A stretch of 64,000 nt of DNA from Clytia hemisphaerica (taxonomy: Eukaryota; Cnidaria; Hydrozoa; Leptothecata; Clytiidae), in NCBI GenBank assembly GCA_902728285.1, contig CACVBU010001294.1:1742384-1806383 (forward strand), read 5' to 3'. Positions 24,585 through 35,313 of the stretch are shown piece by piece. Both the position numbers and the translations under genes were made by a program. The first letter of the stretch is position 1, and each line of letters begins with the position of its first letter. The notes below the pieces were generated by a model. That model saw nothing but the letters and a program-made list of their open reading frames with translations, had not been told where the DNA came from and ran no database searches.

Positions 24585-26918
24585 ATGGGATCTTCTGGTA
24601 GTTGTCTCAAGTTCAAAATGAAACCGAACGGAAAGGTCGATGCTGCACCGGCAGACTATACTGAAGCTGAAATCAATATTGTACAAAAACAATGGTCTGT
24701 GGCTATGAGGAATTTGGATTCAGTTGGCTATAAGCTATTTGCAAAGTAAGCGTGACAGAGGCCTTATCTCGACAGTTAACATAAGTTCGCCCAATTGCTC
24801 AAACACTGACTAACTCAATCTTGACTACAGTTAAAAGAAGTTTAGCTAGCAAAAATTAAGTCAAATTAGTCCACGAAGTCCCAAGCTACACTACTTCTTT
24901 AGTTTTATAGGTATCATCATAGCGGTATCACAGGTATAATGTGCTACTATAATGTTCAATGTTGGTTCACTGTATTTAACTTTTCAAACGCACCAGTAAC
25001 TGTTCAGAGCTGAGTCTTGAATATAGTCAATGCCATGTCCACTGCAAAGAAAACACCCCTGTCTCACAGCCCCACTAGAACCTTTTTCCTCAGTGGGGAT
25101 AAACATTCCTATAGAATTCCCGATGGGGATAGAAATTCTATTGTTCCAAGGTTAAAAAGTCCAGTGGGGATGGTTTTGGAGTACAATTTTTAAACCTTGA
25201 ATTTTAGGGGTCCCAGTGGGTCTGTGACACAGGGTGTAAGAAAGTTTGAATAGTACAATCTATGCAAGTAGCCAATTTTCTATATGTACACCTTTGAAAA
25301 CTAACTACTAAACCATTTCTGGAATTTTCAGGTTATTTCAATACAAAGACATTATGGCAAAGTTCGATTTCGCTGTTGCCAACAATTTGGATTTCCAGAA
25401 ATCTATGAACGATGCTCGCCTATCATTTCATATACGAAGAGTTTTTCATACTATCAATACTGTTGTGAGCTGTTTGAACGATGGTGATTTTGTGGCAAGC
25501 CAGCTGGAACATGTGGGAGCTATACATGCAGAGTACGGACTACAAGCAACCCATCTTGCGGTAAGTTGAATGTATGCATAACATTTAGCAGAACGTTTTA
25601 TATGACTTAAAAACTTTGGCCATATATGACAGCTTCAATAAAAACAAGATAAAACTTCTTAATCCGAAAATTGATTTTGTCATGGATCTATAGTGGAGTC
25701 AGATCACAAACAACACTACGCTTCACAACAAAAGTTTCGTCAAAGTGATAGTAATACTGTAAATGTTGAACAAATTTCTAGAAAAATCAAAAATCAACTT
25801 AGTGGAACAAATTCAAGTTTCTAGAGGCTTTCAAACCCGAGTTCATTTCTGGATTTTTATCTTTAATTGCAAATGCCTCTTTAAACAAAAGAACGGACCA
25901 ATTATCGCTTTTGTCAACAACTCGAATGTTATTATGAACGTGATTAATCCGTTTATCACGTATTTCGTTATCAGTGAGAGATTCTGTGACGCCAATCAAC
26001 AAGAGGGAATCAAGATAGTTAACGCCTTTGCACATAGTGCCAAGCTAAAGAACCCACCGTTTCCACGTCCGCCCCACCGCTTTTGAAGGATTAAGCATCT
26101 GAAGTTTTTTCCTCTATCGGGCCTCTATCTTAAGCTTTCTTTGTAATGAAACTTTGGTTGGTTAGATGATTCTGAATTCATCTTGGTCAGCTGTTTTTAC
26201 TGTGAATACTAAAAGGCCAACAATAAATCTTATGTAGTTTTTGATTATTCTAAAAAAGCGATGCATTATGGGATTGTTTCTGGGGTATTACCATTGAGTT
26301 TCAAGCCGAAGGCTAGAGGTCAATCTCCTTGGTAGGATTTGAAGCCAACAAATCCTACCAAAGTTGCGCGGCCTTGAGCAACCCGCTTGGTTTTTACACA
26401 AATGACAGATTGAAACTAAAATTTACCGCTTAATTTCGAAAAATATATCACTCGAAAACAAAGGAATTGCTAGATTAAATCCGTCATAAAAAATACGGCG
26501 CATATTTTAAGGCTTCAATTTTTCTTGCCTGAGAAAGGTTAGAGATTGACCTCTAGCCCTTCGGGCTTGAAACTCAATGGGTATTACAATAGAAATCTCT
26601 TAGGAATTCCTCGAGGGAATTCTATTGTAATACCCCGAAACAATCCCAACATACATCGCTGTTTTAGAAAAAACTCCGATAAGGTCTATTAAATTATCCA
26701 TTGACACCAATCTTTTTCAGCGTTTCAAAGATGTTATGCTGGAAACATTAGAAGAGGCTTTCAAAGAAGGGTTTCAAGAAGATTCTAAAACAGCTTGGTC
26801 CAAAATCGTCGACGCCATTGCCAAATACATGCTTAAAGGTATCGACAAAGCTAAAGAACAAACAAAAACTTCTGAACTATCATCTGATGATGGTGATGGG
26901 ATTAAAATGGAACAATAG
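24585..26918 (+). CDS. Globin, three exons, neuroglobin/globin X-like, likely myristoylated
   Basis: Exons at 24585-24745, 25332-25560 and 26721-26918 join in phase (GT-AG) to give 195 residues. Residues 23-160 form a globin fold: EINIVQKQW helix A, KLFQYK around CD1, FHIRR with the distal E7 His at residue 87, and GAIHAEYG with the proximal F8 His at residue 119, then TAWSKIVDAIAKYML as helix H. Both haem histidines are present, so six-coordinate haem is plausible. The N-terminus MGSSGSC has Gly2, Ser6 and Cys7, the pattern for N-myristoylation and palmitoylation reported for globin X. A TTTTAG acceptor 51 bases upstream (24534) could be a cis- or trans-splice site; if an upstream coding exon is added, the MG start would be internal. 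Confidence 0.85.
25054..25236. mobile_element. MITE in globin intron 1 (CACCCCTGTCTCACAG family)
   Basis: Left end CACCCCTGTCTCACAGCCCC and right end GGGTCTGTGACACAGGGTG are near-perfect inverted repeats. GTGGGGAT words recur inside. Related elements lie at 55382-55619 and 59431-59697. Confidence 0.6.
26249..26669. mobile_element. MITE in globin intron 2 with nested inverted repeats
   Basis: The outer ends TTCTAAAAAAGCGATG and the complement of CATCGCTGTTTTAGAA enclose GGGATTGTTTC and GGGGTATTAC. An inner inverted pair (TTGAGTTTCAAGCC, AGAGGTCAATCTC) gives a second foldback. There is no ORF. The double layer suggests one element inside another or a composite MITE. Confidence 0.6.
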
Positions 26919-27309
26919 CTAATTGTCATTTTTAAATTGGTGTTGGGTTAAATGCTAGAGTTAGTATAATGCATTGCCTAGAGAATTACCTGGAGTTGAA
27001 GGAACACTGTATATTACTGGAGTGATGACGATCGAAATTCCCGACTCTGACCAGTAGCTGTGGCAAAGTTTTGTAAAAAAATTGCGAGTTCTCGAAAGCT
27101 GTTGATGTTTTCTTTTATTGAAATACTTTAAATACGTTTAATTAGGCCGCAAAGATTGACCAATTTTTCAAAGATTTTGGTAACTTTCTGGCGTGCTAAC
27201 TTATGACTGGCGATTAAGATAAGCACACTTAGATTAGTAATATCATGGACCCAGTACTGCATGGACTTTGACAGAAAATCTGATTGGAAAAGCCGATTCA
27301 ACCTGTCAA

Positions 27310-27420
27310 TACAAACCAAGCTTGCAAACAACGTTGTTTTAACGTTCGAGTAACGTTATTTAGACGTTATGAATGTTACATGGACGTTCTTTTGATGTTG
27401 TGTGCCGTCTGGGAAAGTGA
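27310..27420. repeat. ACGTT-rich inverted repeat, copy 1
   Basis: The core GCAAACAACGTTGTTTTAAC with several AACGTT/ACGTTA steps ends in TTGTGTGCCGTCTGGG. It resembles the clean element at 53546-53655 and the partial copy at 34300-34365. Confidence 0.4.
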
Positions 27421-27607
27421 AATTTTAGACCCGAATGCTGGAATGATGAATAACTCTGACCAGATAACGAATTGTAAAAAAGATGAGACTGGATGGAAAG
27501 TAAAAAAACATTGATATAATTTTCACATTTATGATGCAAAACAAAGCTAAGAACTGATATTTGTATATATTTGTTAACTTTATAATTATTGCAATCGTTG
27601 TTTTCAG

Positions 27608-30600
27608 AAAAATGAGAAACCCTTAAAAGAAGAAGTTGACAAGCTCTCTCCTTTGAAGAATCACATCGAACAGGTAATAAAAAGATAATTTAATTCAAGT
27701 ATTTTTCTTATCGAACGTTTTTTCCAACAAAAACACTACATGGCGCCCGATGTAGAAACTTTCTTTGGAAACTCTATAAAGGCTTTATTTTTACATATGT
27801 GTTGCTGTTTCGTATCAGAATTGTGTCTCAAATCAGGAAGGTGTCTCCCTATTGTTATATTGTGCTGAGTAAAGAAAAAATAGTTTTTCTTTTCCTCTTT
27901 ATGACCAATCTTGCTCCACATCTGTGTCAGTCCAATGAGAAAAACCTTGTAAATCAAAGTTGATGAGTAACTAAACAAAATCATTCTTATTAAAAAAAAC
28001 CCTTTAAGACTCTAAGATTTTAATATGAGGAAACTCACTGAGATGAATACCTTGCAACAGTTTTATTTGACTAAATGAAATTCTAAATATCTGGAAGGTC
28101 AGATTATGGAAATTGGTCCGAAGGCGGAATTATTTTCGCAGAAAGAAGTCTGGGGAAAGAGCCCTCATTTTGTGGGAAAGCTATCTTAACCAGCATCATA
28201 TTCAAAAAAATTGTCCAAATGTTTTCTTTTTAGAATAGAAGGATTCTTTTTAAATTTGAAAAATTAGGATTTCTTGAGTTTATGTAGACCTTTGCCCATT
28301 CAATGCTCTCATATTCACAACGCTATTGTCAATGTAAACGATCCACGCTGGCAAAAGTTTCATAAAGCATCTCCTTGCTTTTTTGTTGACAAATAAGAAG
28401 ATAAGAGCATTAGCGAAAGAATTGGTGAAAGCAATCTGTACGCTGATGTACAAACAAAAATTGATCCATACTACATCCGAATAAAATAAATCTAAAGTTG
28501 AGAAAACGAAAAACATTGAGAATAAAGCAACAACGGAGGTCATGTATCGGTAGGCAAGGAATGTCATTTTCTGGTCTGCAATTTTAACTGCTTCTGTTGA
28601 TGCTTGGTTTTCTGTTGATTGATGGATGAGATTTTTTGCTTTTATGTATAAATAGCCGGTTATGCTCATTTGTATGCTTGATAAGACGGTAACGAAAATG
28701 ACTGAAGGGATATAGAAATGGTAGAGTGAACCTAAAGTCATTACGGAAGCGTAGAATAAACCAATCAGAATCATTAGCGAGGAAAATAGGTAGATTCTTT
28801 CTTTTGACATGATGCTTCTGTATCGATTTAAGTATCTGACTGCTGCATACCTATCAAACGCCATCAAAGTTATCGAGCTCCCCGAGAGTTGCCCCAGTAA
28901 TGTGTTGATGAATTGAGTTGTTAACTCAAGTTTACAATCCTTCTGTGGTACTACAATCAAGAGAAACAAATTCTCAATCGGCATGATAAAAGAAACACAC
29001 AGATCACATATGCTCAGATACAGGACGATTCGTAAAGTCGGTTTAACGTATTGTTTAGTCTTTTTCAATGTGTAGATGACTAGAACGTTGGCAATGAAGT
29101 TTGCAAATCCAACTATGATAAAACTGTATGTCAAAATGAGTGTCTTGTGTGTGGAGTTCAAATTTAATCGAACTTCAAATGCATTCTTACAACTGCTTGT
29201 GTGGTTGTTCATTGTGCCTGCTATATCGATATTTCTTTTGATAAATTACAAAGGGTGTACATACTCAGTGTGTCTTTTTACTTTCACGACTCTGTTCTTC
29301 TATTTTTCTACCAAGATTGTCTTCTTTATGACTGTTATTTTATGTTTCATATTTTGATGACCCTTAACACACCCAAGAAACTCCTCAAGAGAAAAGATAT
29401 AATTTAAAAAAATACTCTGAGATGGTCTTAATTAGTATCATAAATATTTAACTTGTTCGATTGAGAAATTTAGTCGTTTTTGAGCGAGCATTTTGTTGAT
29501 TACAAACTTTAATGAATAATTTCTTGTTTCTTTTATGTAACGTTTGATTTATCTCCGACCAAGTCCTGATTACTCCGGGCATGGCACGTATTCACTCCGT
29601 GCTTTGTATTGTAAGAGAATTTGCCTAGGTAGGCTTTGATCTTTTTCATCAAGATTTGAGGTGAATGTTAGATGAGTTATTGAGCGCGATGATTGTCTAA
29701 AGCAAAACAATCGCATAAAAACGAACGTCAGTCGTAATAAAAGCATTTGAACCCAGTTCCTTTCACTTTCGTTTTCAAGCGACAGCCAACGCGGTGTTGA
29801 TTGTTTTGGCTGAATAACTAGGTCAGATCGTCAGCTTCACCAAATCTGTTAGAGCAGACCATGATGTTTGCAGAATGGAGGACTTGTTTTGCGATTAACG
29901 TTTAATTAGTCTTAGTTGATGTACCTCCTTATTATTGAGCATCAAACAGATTTTTCACGAAAATTTTCAAAATCAATTCATCATACAGAAATTAGCGAAA
30001 GATAACAGTCGTCGAATGCCTAACTTTAAAAGTTCGGTAACGTATTTGATTAGATATGGAATATAGAAGCTTACTGCCATAATTTCAATGAGATTGAACA
30101 AGCAGTTATGTCGAAAGTGAGCCTTTTAGATAAAGTACTGATCGGTCTGTAAAATACCAGCCTCGTGAATAGCCGACTTCAAAATGTACATTGTCTCAAA
30201 ATATCAAGATTGTCCTGGTCGGAAAATTTTGCGAGGGGGGAGGGCTGGATTAAGAATGTCCTGGGTGAAAAATTGTCGAAAAATTAATTAGCGGGGGACG
30301 CTTATTAGTTACCCGAGAGTAATCACCCAATTCATTCTTTTAGTCATTTTGACATTCTGGTATTTATTATACTACTAACATTTACCAAACTCCAATCAAA
30401 CGGCATTTTCCCAGGATAAGAAATGATTGACCTAATTAGACCATTTTAAACTTAGATTTAGTAATAAGACGTTAGTAGTAAGGCGTCAGTGAGTTTATGT
30501 ATTTGCACTTTTGAGGACGACGGAGCGTATTTTTTTTCCTTAGACGGACGGAAATATCTAGAAAAACACGCATACATAAAGACACTGTTATCGAAAGACT

Positions 30601-32506
30601 TAAAGTCTAGAGTTAAAGGCAAGGTCATTTAAATTGGAGGGCAAAATCTGAAATTGATAAGAACATACAAGGAAGGTTCATGAAATTATATTTCATTAAA
30701 CTAGTAATTCTATTAATACATTAAGCTACGTTATTTGCGTTTCACGTCATGTTTCAGTCTCAGTCACCGACTTAACGTTAACTACCGGACTGCTAAACGA
30801 AACATGCTGATTCGTAACAAGATTCGCCAAACATTTTCTTGCCTGCTTGTTAACAAATAAGAAAATGACTGCATTCGAAAGAGAGTTAGTAAAAGCTACT
30901 GCCATGCCTAGGTAGACGAAAAATTTCAACCAGACACGCCCGGGTAGAAAAGGATCAAGGGGCAAACAAATCAAAAACATTGCATAAAGGATTGAAACGG
31001 ATAACATGTACTTATCAGCCAGAAAAGTCATTTTCCTATCCACCAAATCGACTTTTTGAGCAACTGACGTTGATGCTGTATTGACTTTTGAGCTTCTAAC
31101 CAACTGTTTAGCTCTGATATAAAGTGAGCAGGTTATCACGAGTTGAACTGATCCTATCGCCATACAAACGAACACTGCTAGTGTATAGAATCCATATATT
31201 GAACTCAATGTCAACATAGCCGCATAACTCAATATTATCGCTGATACTGACAGTAATATAAAGTTTATCCTTCTTTTATTCATAAATGTTTTATATTGGT
31301 TCAAATATTTCACTGCTGCATATCTGTCGAATGCTATTAATGAGATCATGGACCCTGAGAATTGTCCTAAAACTGTATTAATAGCTTGTATGAAGAGCTC
31401 CATTCCGCAATGATGGTCTTTGAATATTAAAAATAGTAATATAGCACTCATAGGAATGATAAATGAGATACACACATCACATATGCTGACGTATAGAATG
31501 ATTTGTAATGTCGGTTTGACGTATTGTTTAGTCTTTTTCAATGTGTAGATGACTAGTGCGTTTGCTATGAAGTTTGCGAATCCAACAATGATGAAAGTAT
31601 ACACGAGAATGAGATCTCTTTGCCATTGATGTAAAATGTTTCGGTCTCTGTTGACATTGTGACATTCACGTTTGTCGCCTGTTAAGACAATGTTGCCCAT
31701 CTTCCTGACTCCAATATTACCGAGTTTATGTATGTGTGTTTTTCAGCGACGGAGACGGTAAGGTTTTAATTTGGCTAGATCCTAACCAGCCGAGGACGAC
31801 GGTAAATCAGCAGTTTTACCGTCCTTGATCCGTCCGCGGGTCAGAACTGCGGGTTATTCCGAATCGCTTCAGTCACTTTACCGTCCTCAAAAGTGCAAAT
31901 ACATAAACTTGCTATTGATTGTCTTTGAGCAGTTTAACTGAAATCTCTGGGATCACTTTTCAATACCTAAAGAAGAAAATCAACGTTTCCTTCCTGCGAT
32001 TCTAGAGTTTGAGCAACTCTCAGTGATGTATATAGGAAAATCTATCAACCTGCTTCAAACCTGCTCAAGCCGGGTCTGGTGTTCACTGATTCACATAATT
32101 TCAAGAAGTCGTCGTAATGCGATATTTGTGGTTGCAATTTTTCCAATAAAAAGGCAAAAGCAATATGTTAAAAAATCGCGTGTTTTTATCAATCTATTGC
32201 TATTTTATGGACTCTATAGAAATTTTTGCAATCAGCAATTAACAACTGTTCCGTTATTTTTGATGAAAGAATATTTTTTTAAATATTTCTTTGCCTCATT
32301 AAAATCTCCCCGTTTTTTCTTTTTCTTTATATTTGACAGTTTAAATTTTTAATCCAAACATCTTGTTATTTTCTCTTGTGTAGGTCGAAAACTTTCTAAT
32401 GAGAAAAATAAACCCAATCTGTGATCAAAATCTTGCGAAACTGGGAAAAAAAGAAAATCAATCACTCCAAAAATGGTGGAATTCTTCATTGAATAAGTTT
32501 ACATAG
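27608..32506 (+). CDS. Last two exons of an unknown gene, intron hosting two GPCR genes
   Basis: Exon 27608-27673 (TTTTCAG acceptor, GTAATA donor) encodes 22 residues including EKPLKEEVDKLSPLKNHIE. Exon 32384-32506 (TTGTGTAG acceptor) encodes VENFLMRKINPICDQNL and ends QKWWNSSLNKFT-stop. Both junctions are phase 0, and the charged, helical composition continues across them. I do not recognise the protein. The 4.7-kb intron holds two intronless GPCR genes on the opposite strand. Upstream exons are not found; the globin exons do not belong because they end in their own stop. The pair at 9923-10285 is a possible but unproven 5' part, since its phase 1 end does not fit 27608 directly. Confidence 0.4.
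28280..29212 (-). CDS. Intronless rhodopsin-type GPCR, paralogue 1
   Basis: The 310-residue protein has seven hydrophobic segments. TM1 is near residues 27-50 (FIIVGFANFIANVLVIY) and TM2 near 60-83 with the conserved Asp in LSICD. A Cys at 93 precedes TM3, and AFDRYAAVRYLN gives an intact DRY at 120-122. TM7 has NALIF in place of NPxxY, and TM6 lacks CWxP. These changes mark a divergent orphan class A receptor. N-glycosylation is possible at the N-terminal NHT. A short basic tail follows TM7. It lies antisense in an intron of a + strand gene. The ligand cannot be predicted. Confidence 0.85.
   Translation of the reverse strand: MNNHTSSCKNAFEVRLNLNSTHKTLILTYSFIIVGFANFIANVLVIYTLKKTKQYVKPTLRIVLYLSICDLCVSFIMPIENLFLLIVVPQKDCKLELTTQFINTLLGQLSGSSITLMAFDRYAAVRYLNRYRSIMSKERIYLFSSLMILIGLFYASVMTLGSLYHFYIPSVIFVTVLSSIQMSITGYLYIKAKNLIHQSTENQASTEAVKIADQKMTFLAYRYMTSVVALFSMFFVFSTLDLFYSDVVWINFCLYISVQIAFTNSFANALIFLFVNKKARRCFMKLLPAWIVYIDNSVVNMRALNGQRST
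29213..30490. other. Spacer between GPCR paralogues 1 and 2
   Basis: No ORF, exon or clear inverted-repeat element was recognised. As the upstream side of paralogue 1 it should include its promoter, but no specific element could be defended. Confidence 0.35.
30492..30580. mobile_element. Small MITE downstream of GPCR paralogue 2
   Basis: It starts AGTTTATGTATTTGCACTTT and ends with the complement of TTTATGTATGCGTGTTTTTC; GACGG/CCGTC words lie inside. A relative, 31723-31909, sits on the other side of the same gene. Confidence 0.5.
30747..31700 (-). CDS. Intronless rhodopsin-type GPCR, paralogue 2
   Basis: This 317-residue seven-TM protein has TM1 FIIVGFANFIANALVIY, Asp in VSICD of TM2, Cys at 98, AFDRYAAVKYLN (DRY 125-127) and a TM7 ending NAVIFLFVNKQARKC. 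As in its neighbours, NPxxY is replaced (NAVIF) and CWxP is missing. The N-terminus is about 10 residues longer than in paralogues 1 and 3. It starts with a clear ATG and stands alone in one exon. It is flanked closely on both sides by members of one MITE family. Confidence 0.85.
   Translation of the reverse strand: MGNIVLTGDKRECHNVNRDRNILHQWQRDLILVYTFIIVGFANFIANALVIYTLKKTKQYVKPTLQIILYVSICDVCISFIIPMSAILLFLIFKDHHCGMELFIQAINTVLGQFSGSMISLIAFDRYAAVKYLNQYKTFMNKRRINFILLSVSAIILSYAAMLTLSSIYGFYTLAVFVCMAIGSVQLVITCSLYIRAKQLVRSSKVNTASTSVAQKVDLVDRKMTFLADKYMLSVSILYAMFLICLPLDPFLPGRVWLKFFVYLGMAVAFTNSLSNAVIFLFVNKQARKCLANLVTNQHVSFSSPVVNVKSVTETET
31723..31909. mobile_element. Small MITE just upstream of GPCR paralogue 2
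   Basis: The ends AGTTTATGTATGTGTGTTTT and, complemented, AGTTTATGTATTTGCACTTT are inverted; inside are GACGG and CCGTCC words. It begins only about 20 bases before the receptor's ATG (on the gene's strand), so it probably contributes the 5'UTR or promoter. Confidence 0.55.
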
Positions 32507-32539
32507 TTTTACAGTTACAAAGCGTTTTACATCACCTTC

Positions 32540-32695
32540 ACTGAGGCCCGGAATTACCTTATTTTGGGGGTTTTTGGAGGTACTACTTCAGACCCCGTCC
32601 CTTTTATTCGGAACAGCCCGTTTATTAGATTTTAAATTTTCGGACCCCCTTTTTTATTTGGACCCCCCACTACTATTCGGGACCTTACAGTATGA
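32540..32695. repeat. GGACCCC-rich repeat
   Basis: Short direct words (CAGACCCCGTCCC, CGGACCCCC, TGGACCCCCC, CGGGACC) recur with TTTTATT spacers. This looks like the interior of a decayed MITE. Apart from this, 32507-33639 shows nothing supportable. Confidence 0.35.
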
Positions 32696-33639
32696 GTTCG
32701 GTGCGCTTAGGAAGAAAATTTGTTGACGCCAAGTGCTCTGTTAATACGCATTCTCTCACCATGACGTATTGTTTTGAGAAGTCCCACCTCAGAGCGAGGG
32801 GGGACTTGCATCAACCAACACCAGCCTATTCTTTGGCGTCCATCAGTATATACATAAAGCCTGAAATACACGGGGACGAGGTTGTTTTTCTTACACTTTC
32901 TTAAAGCACTTGTTAATGGTCAAACATTTTGATTTGATTTATCGACCTATTTTGGACGTATAAAAGTACAAAAAATCTATTGAAAATTCATCTTATTTCC
33001 TCGTTTTTCGAAATTTGGAGCTCGGGCGAACTTTTTGATTACAACTCAGAATTAAAATTCTACCCGTCCAACCTAACTTAGAGCACTTCCAAATCGTTTG
33101 TGGTTTTGAAAATTCGTGGGAATTTCCCTTTTTTCTAAAATATTACGACCATGATTGTTGTTGAAATCATTTCACATTCTCCAAAATCAGAAAACATTTT
33201 GAAGAGATTCTTTACAAAAATGTTTTGCGGAAAATTAAAACAACTCTTTAAATTGGTATATTGTGAAGAAAGATTTAAGGTTTTGAGGTAGTAAAAATCA
33301 TCATAACTAATCAATTTCAGTGGTTCGGACAAAGCGAAAAATGCCTTTCTCTGCTGATTTCTTCATTTTCGAGGGGTGTGATTGGAGGGCCCTCCAATTA
33401 TCAAAATAGAACAAACGTAAGGTATTTAATTAAAATTACTGTTTTACGAATTAAATTAAAGGAAACATTGACAAATATATCCAATAGCACACAAAATTTA
33501 CTTGAATTCCCGACAAGCGTGGTCTCTGTTATCAGTTTTCACTCGTAACATGATTGTATCAACCCCGTTCGCGTGAATCCAAGGCTTTGTTACGCTTTAT
33601 TATTCGGTACCATCAATTGAGTTCAAAAAGCCTGATAAT

Positions 33640-33879
33640 GGGCTCTTCTAGAAAAAAAATTGAATATGGGGGGGGGGTGGAGGTTATAACATTTTTTGGA
33701 AATTTACCCCCTAGACAAGCATCAATTGACCCCCCGGACATTCAAAATCACCCCTATTCAGAGCAAGTTTGCCCCTAAAACAAGGCAGATTTTGCAGAAT
33801 TATTACTACTCAGACAAAATCGACAAAATATCCAAAATATCCTCCAACTCCCATGTACAAAAATTTTCTGGAAGAGCCC
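33640..33879. mobile_element. MITE of the GGGCTYTTCYAGAAAA family, copy 1
   Basis: Inverted ends GGGCTCTTCTAGAAAA and GGGCTCTTCCAGAAAA bound a non-coding interior with TTACCCCCTAGAC, TGACCCCCCGGAC and TTGCCCCTAAA words. The same ends recur at 58168-58494. Confidence 0.65.
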
Positions 33880-34027
33880 AATACGCTGGGGGAACAATGT
33901 TGTAAATACAGCGGGTTCTGTTTAACTCGAACCTCTACAGCCTGAATGTCTCGCACATTTACGTGAACACGTTTTGCAGTCCCTTAAGTTAAAAATGCCT
34001 TGTAGACCCACTCGCTCACTTTACTCA

Positions 34028-34196
34028 CATTCCACACTCCACTCCACTCCACTCCACTCCACTCCACTCCACTCCACTCCACTCCACTCCACTCCACTCC
34101 ACTCCACTCCACTCCACTCCACTCCACTCCACTCCACTCCACTCCACTCCACTCTACTCCACTCCACTCTACTCCACTCCACTCTACTCGACCTTG
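34028..34196. repeat. (CCACT)n pentanucleotide satellite
   Basis: More than 30 almost perfect CCACT units occur, with a few TACT variants at the right end. The long frames reading HSTPL or VEWSG are repeat artefacts. Confidence 0.95.
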
Positions 34197-34374
34197 CTCC
34201 ATAACTCAAAATTTGTCCCCGTGCTTGTTAGATAATAAAAAATCGGCTTTATATTTTAACTCATAGACTCACTGGCCATAGCTCCAACTGGCACCATACT
34301 CACTGGCACATGACGTTTTTTTAACGTTTATTTAACGACATGACAACGTTGTGTGTCAGCTGGGTCGCCATTTT

Positions 34375-35313
34375 TTATGTTTCTTGGACTGACTTTGAGT
34401 CTTTTTCCACTACGCTGGACGGAATGACAGTATTTAATAGACATCTCTTTGCTTTCTTGTTCACGACCAGGAAGATGAGAGCATTGGTAAAGGAATTGGT
34501 GAAAGCAATTTGAATCCCGAAAAACATACACAAGTTGAGCCAGCTTTTATATTCTGTGGAATAGCTCTCTTTATAAAGTATAGTGTTCATTGAGACTGTC
34601 AAAGTGTAGAGGGAATAAAATACAGCTACTGATGCCATGTATTTATTAGCCAGGAAAGTCATTTTATGGTCCACCAGGGCCATTTTGTCGTGCGTACTGA
34701 ACCGGGTACGGCGTCTTGAGCGGCGCACCAACCTCTTTGCAGAGAAATATAAGGATGTTGTCGTGATGAGCTGGATGCTACCAAAAATTGAGGATATAAG
34801 GATTGAAACGGTGTAGAAATCATACACACTTCCCAGGGTTGATAGTAATGTGACTGTAAACGCAGCTAGTGTGATTAGAAGCATGTAAATGTTGATGCGA
34901 TGTTTAGCCATCTTGATTTTGTACTCGTTCAAGTATTTGACGGATGCGAAGCGGTCGAATGCGATTAGAGACGTTCCACATGCTGATATGTAGCCCGAAA
35001 GTGAGTTAAAGAACTTGATTGTTAATTCAACAATGCAATTCTTTTCAGGGACAAAAATCATCAGGGTTAACATACTTGCCGGAGCTGTCAGAGAAATTGC
35101 AACATCACAAATGCTCAGATACAGGATAATCCTTAAAGTCGGTTTAACGTATTGTTTAGTCTTTTTCAATGTGTAGATGACTAGAACGTTCGCTATGAAG
35201 TTTGCAAATCCAACAATAATGAAACTGTACACCAAGATAAAGGTTTTGTGTGCTGGATAAAGCACCAGACGTTTATCGTACACATTTTGACAAAATTTGT
35301 CAGTCTTATTCAT
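34375..35313 (-). CDS. Intronless rhodopsin-type GPCR, paralogue 3
   Basis: This 312-residue receptor closely resembles the two upstream paralogues in TM1-TM2 (FIIVGFANFIANVLVIY, LSICD) but diverges elsewhere. DRY is DRF (120-122), the TM3 Cys is at 93, and TM7 reads NALIFLVVNKKAKRC. The third loop is basic (RRSRRRTRFS), which could favour G-protein contact. It is a single exon with its own ATG, outside the intron that contains the other two. The downstream flank has an ACGTT-type inverted repeat at 34300-34365. Confidence 0.85.
   Translation of the reverse strand: MNKTDKFCQNVYDKRLVLYPAHKTFILVYSFIIVGFANFIANVLVIYTLKKTKQYVKPTLRIILYLSICDVAISLTAPASMLTLMIFVPEKNCIVELTIKFFNSLSGYISACGTSLIAFDRFASVKYLNEYKIKMAKHRINIYMLLITLAAFTVTLLSTLGSVYDFYTVSILISSIFGSIQLITTTSLYFSAKRLVRRSRRRTRFSTHDKMALVDHKMTFLANKYMASVAVFYSLYTLTVSMNTILYKESYSTEYKSWLNLCMFFGIQIAFTNSFTNALIFLVVNKKAKRCLLNTVIPSSVVEKDSKSVQET

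Noticed and set aside
30492..31909. GPCR paralogue 2 as the cargo of a single TIR transposon
   Set aside because: Each flank is by itself a complete small MITE with both inverted ends, so two separate insertions are the simpler reading. It is kept only as a possible composite.
33974..34209. Open frames reading HSTPLHSTPL and VEWSGVEWSG
   Set aside because: They are translations of the (CCACT)n satellite in different frames, not genes.
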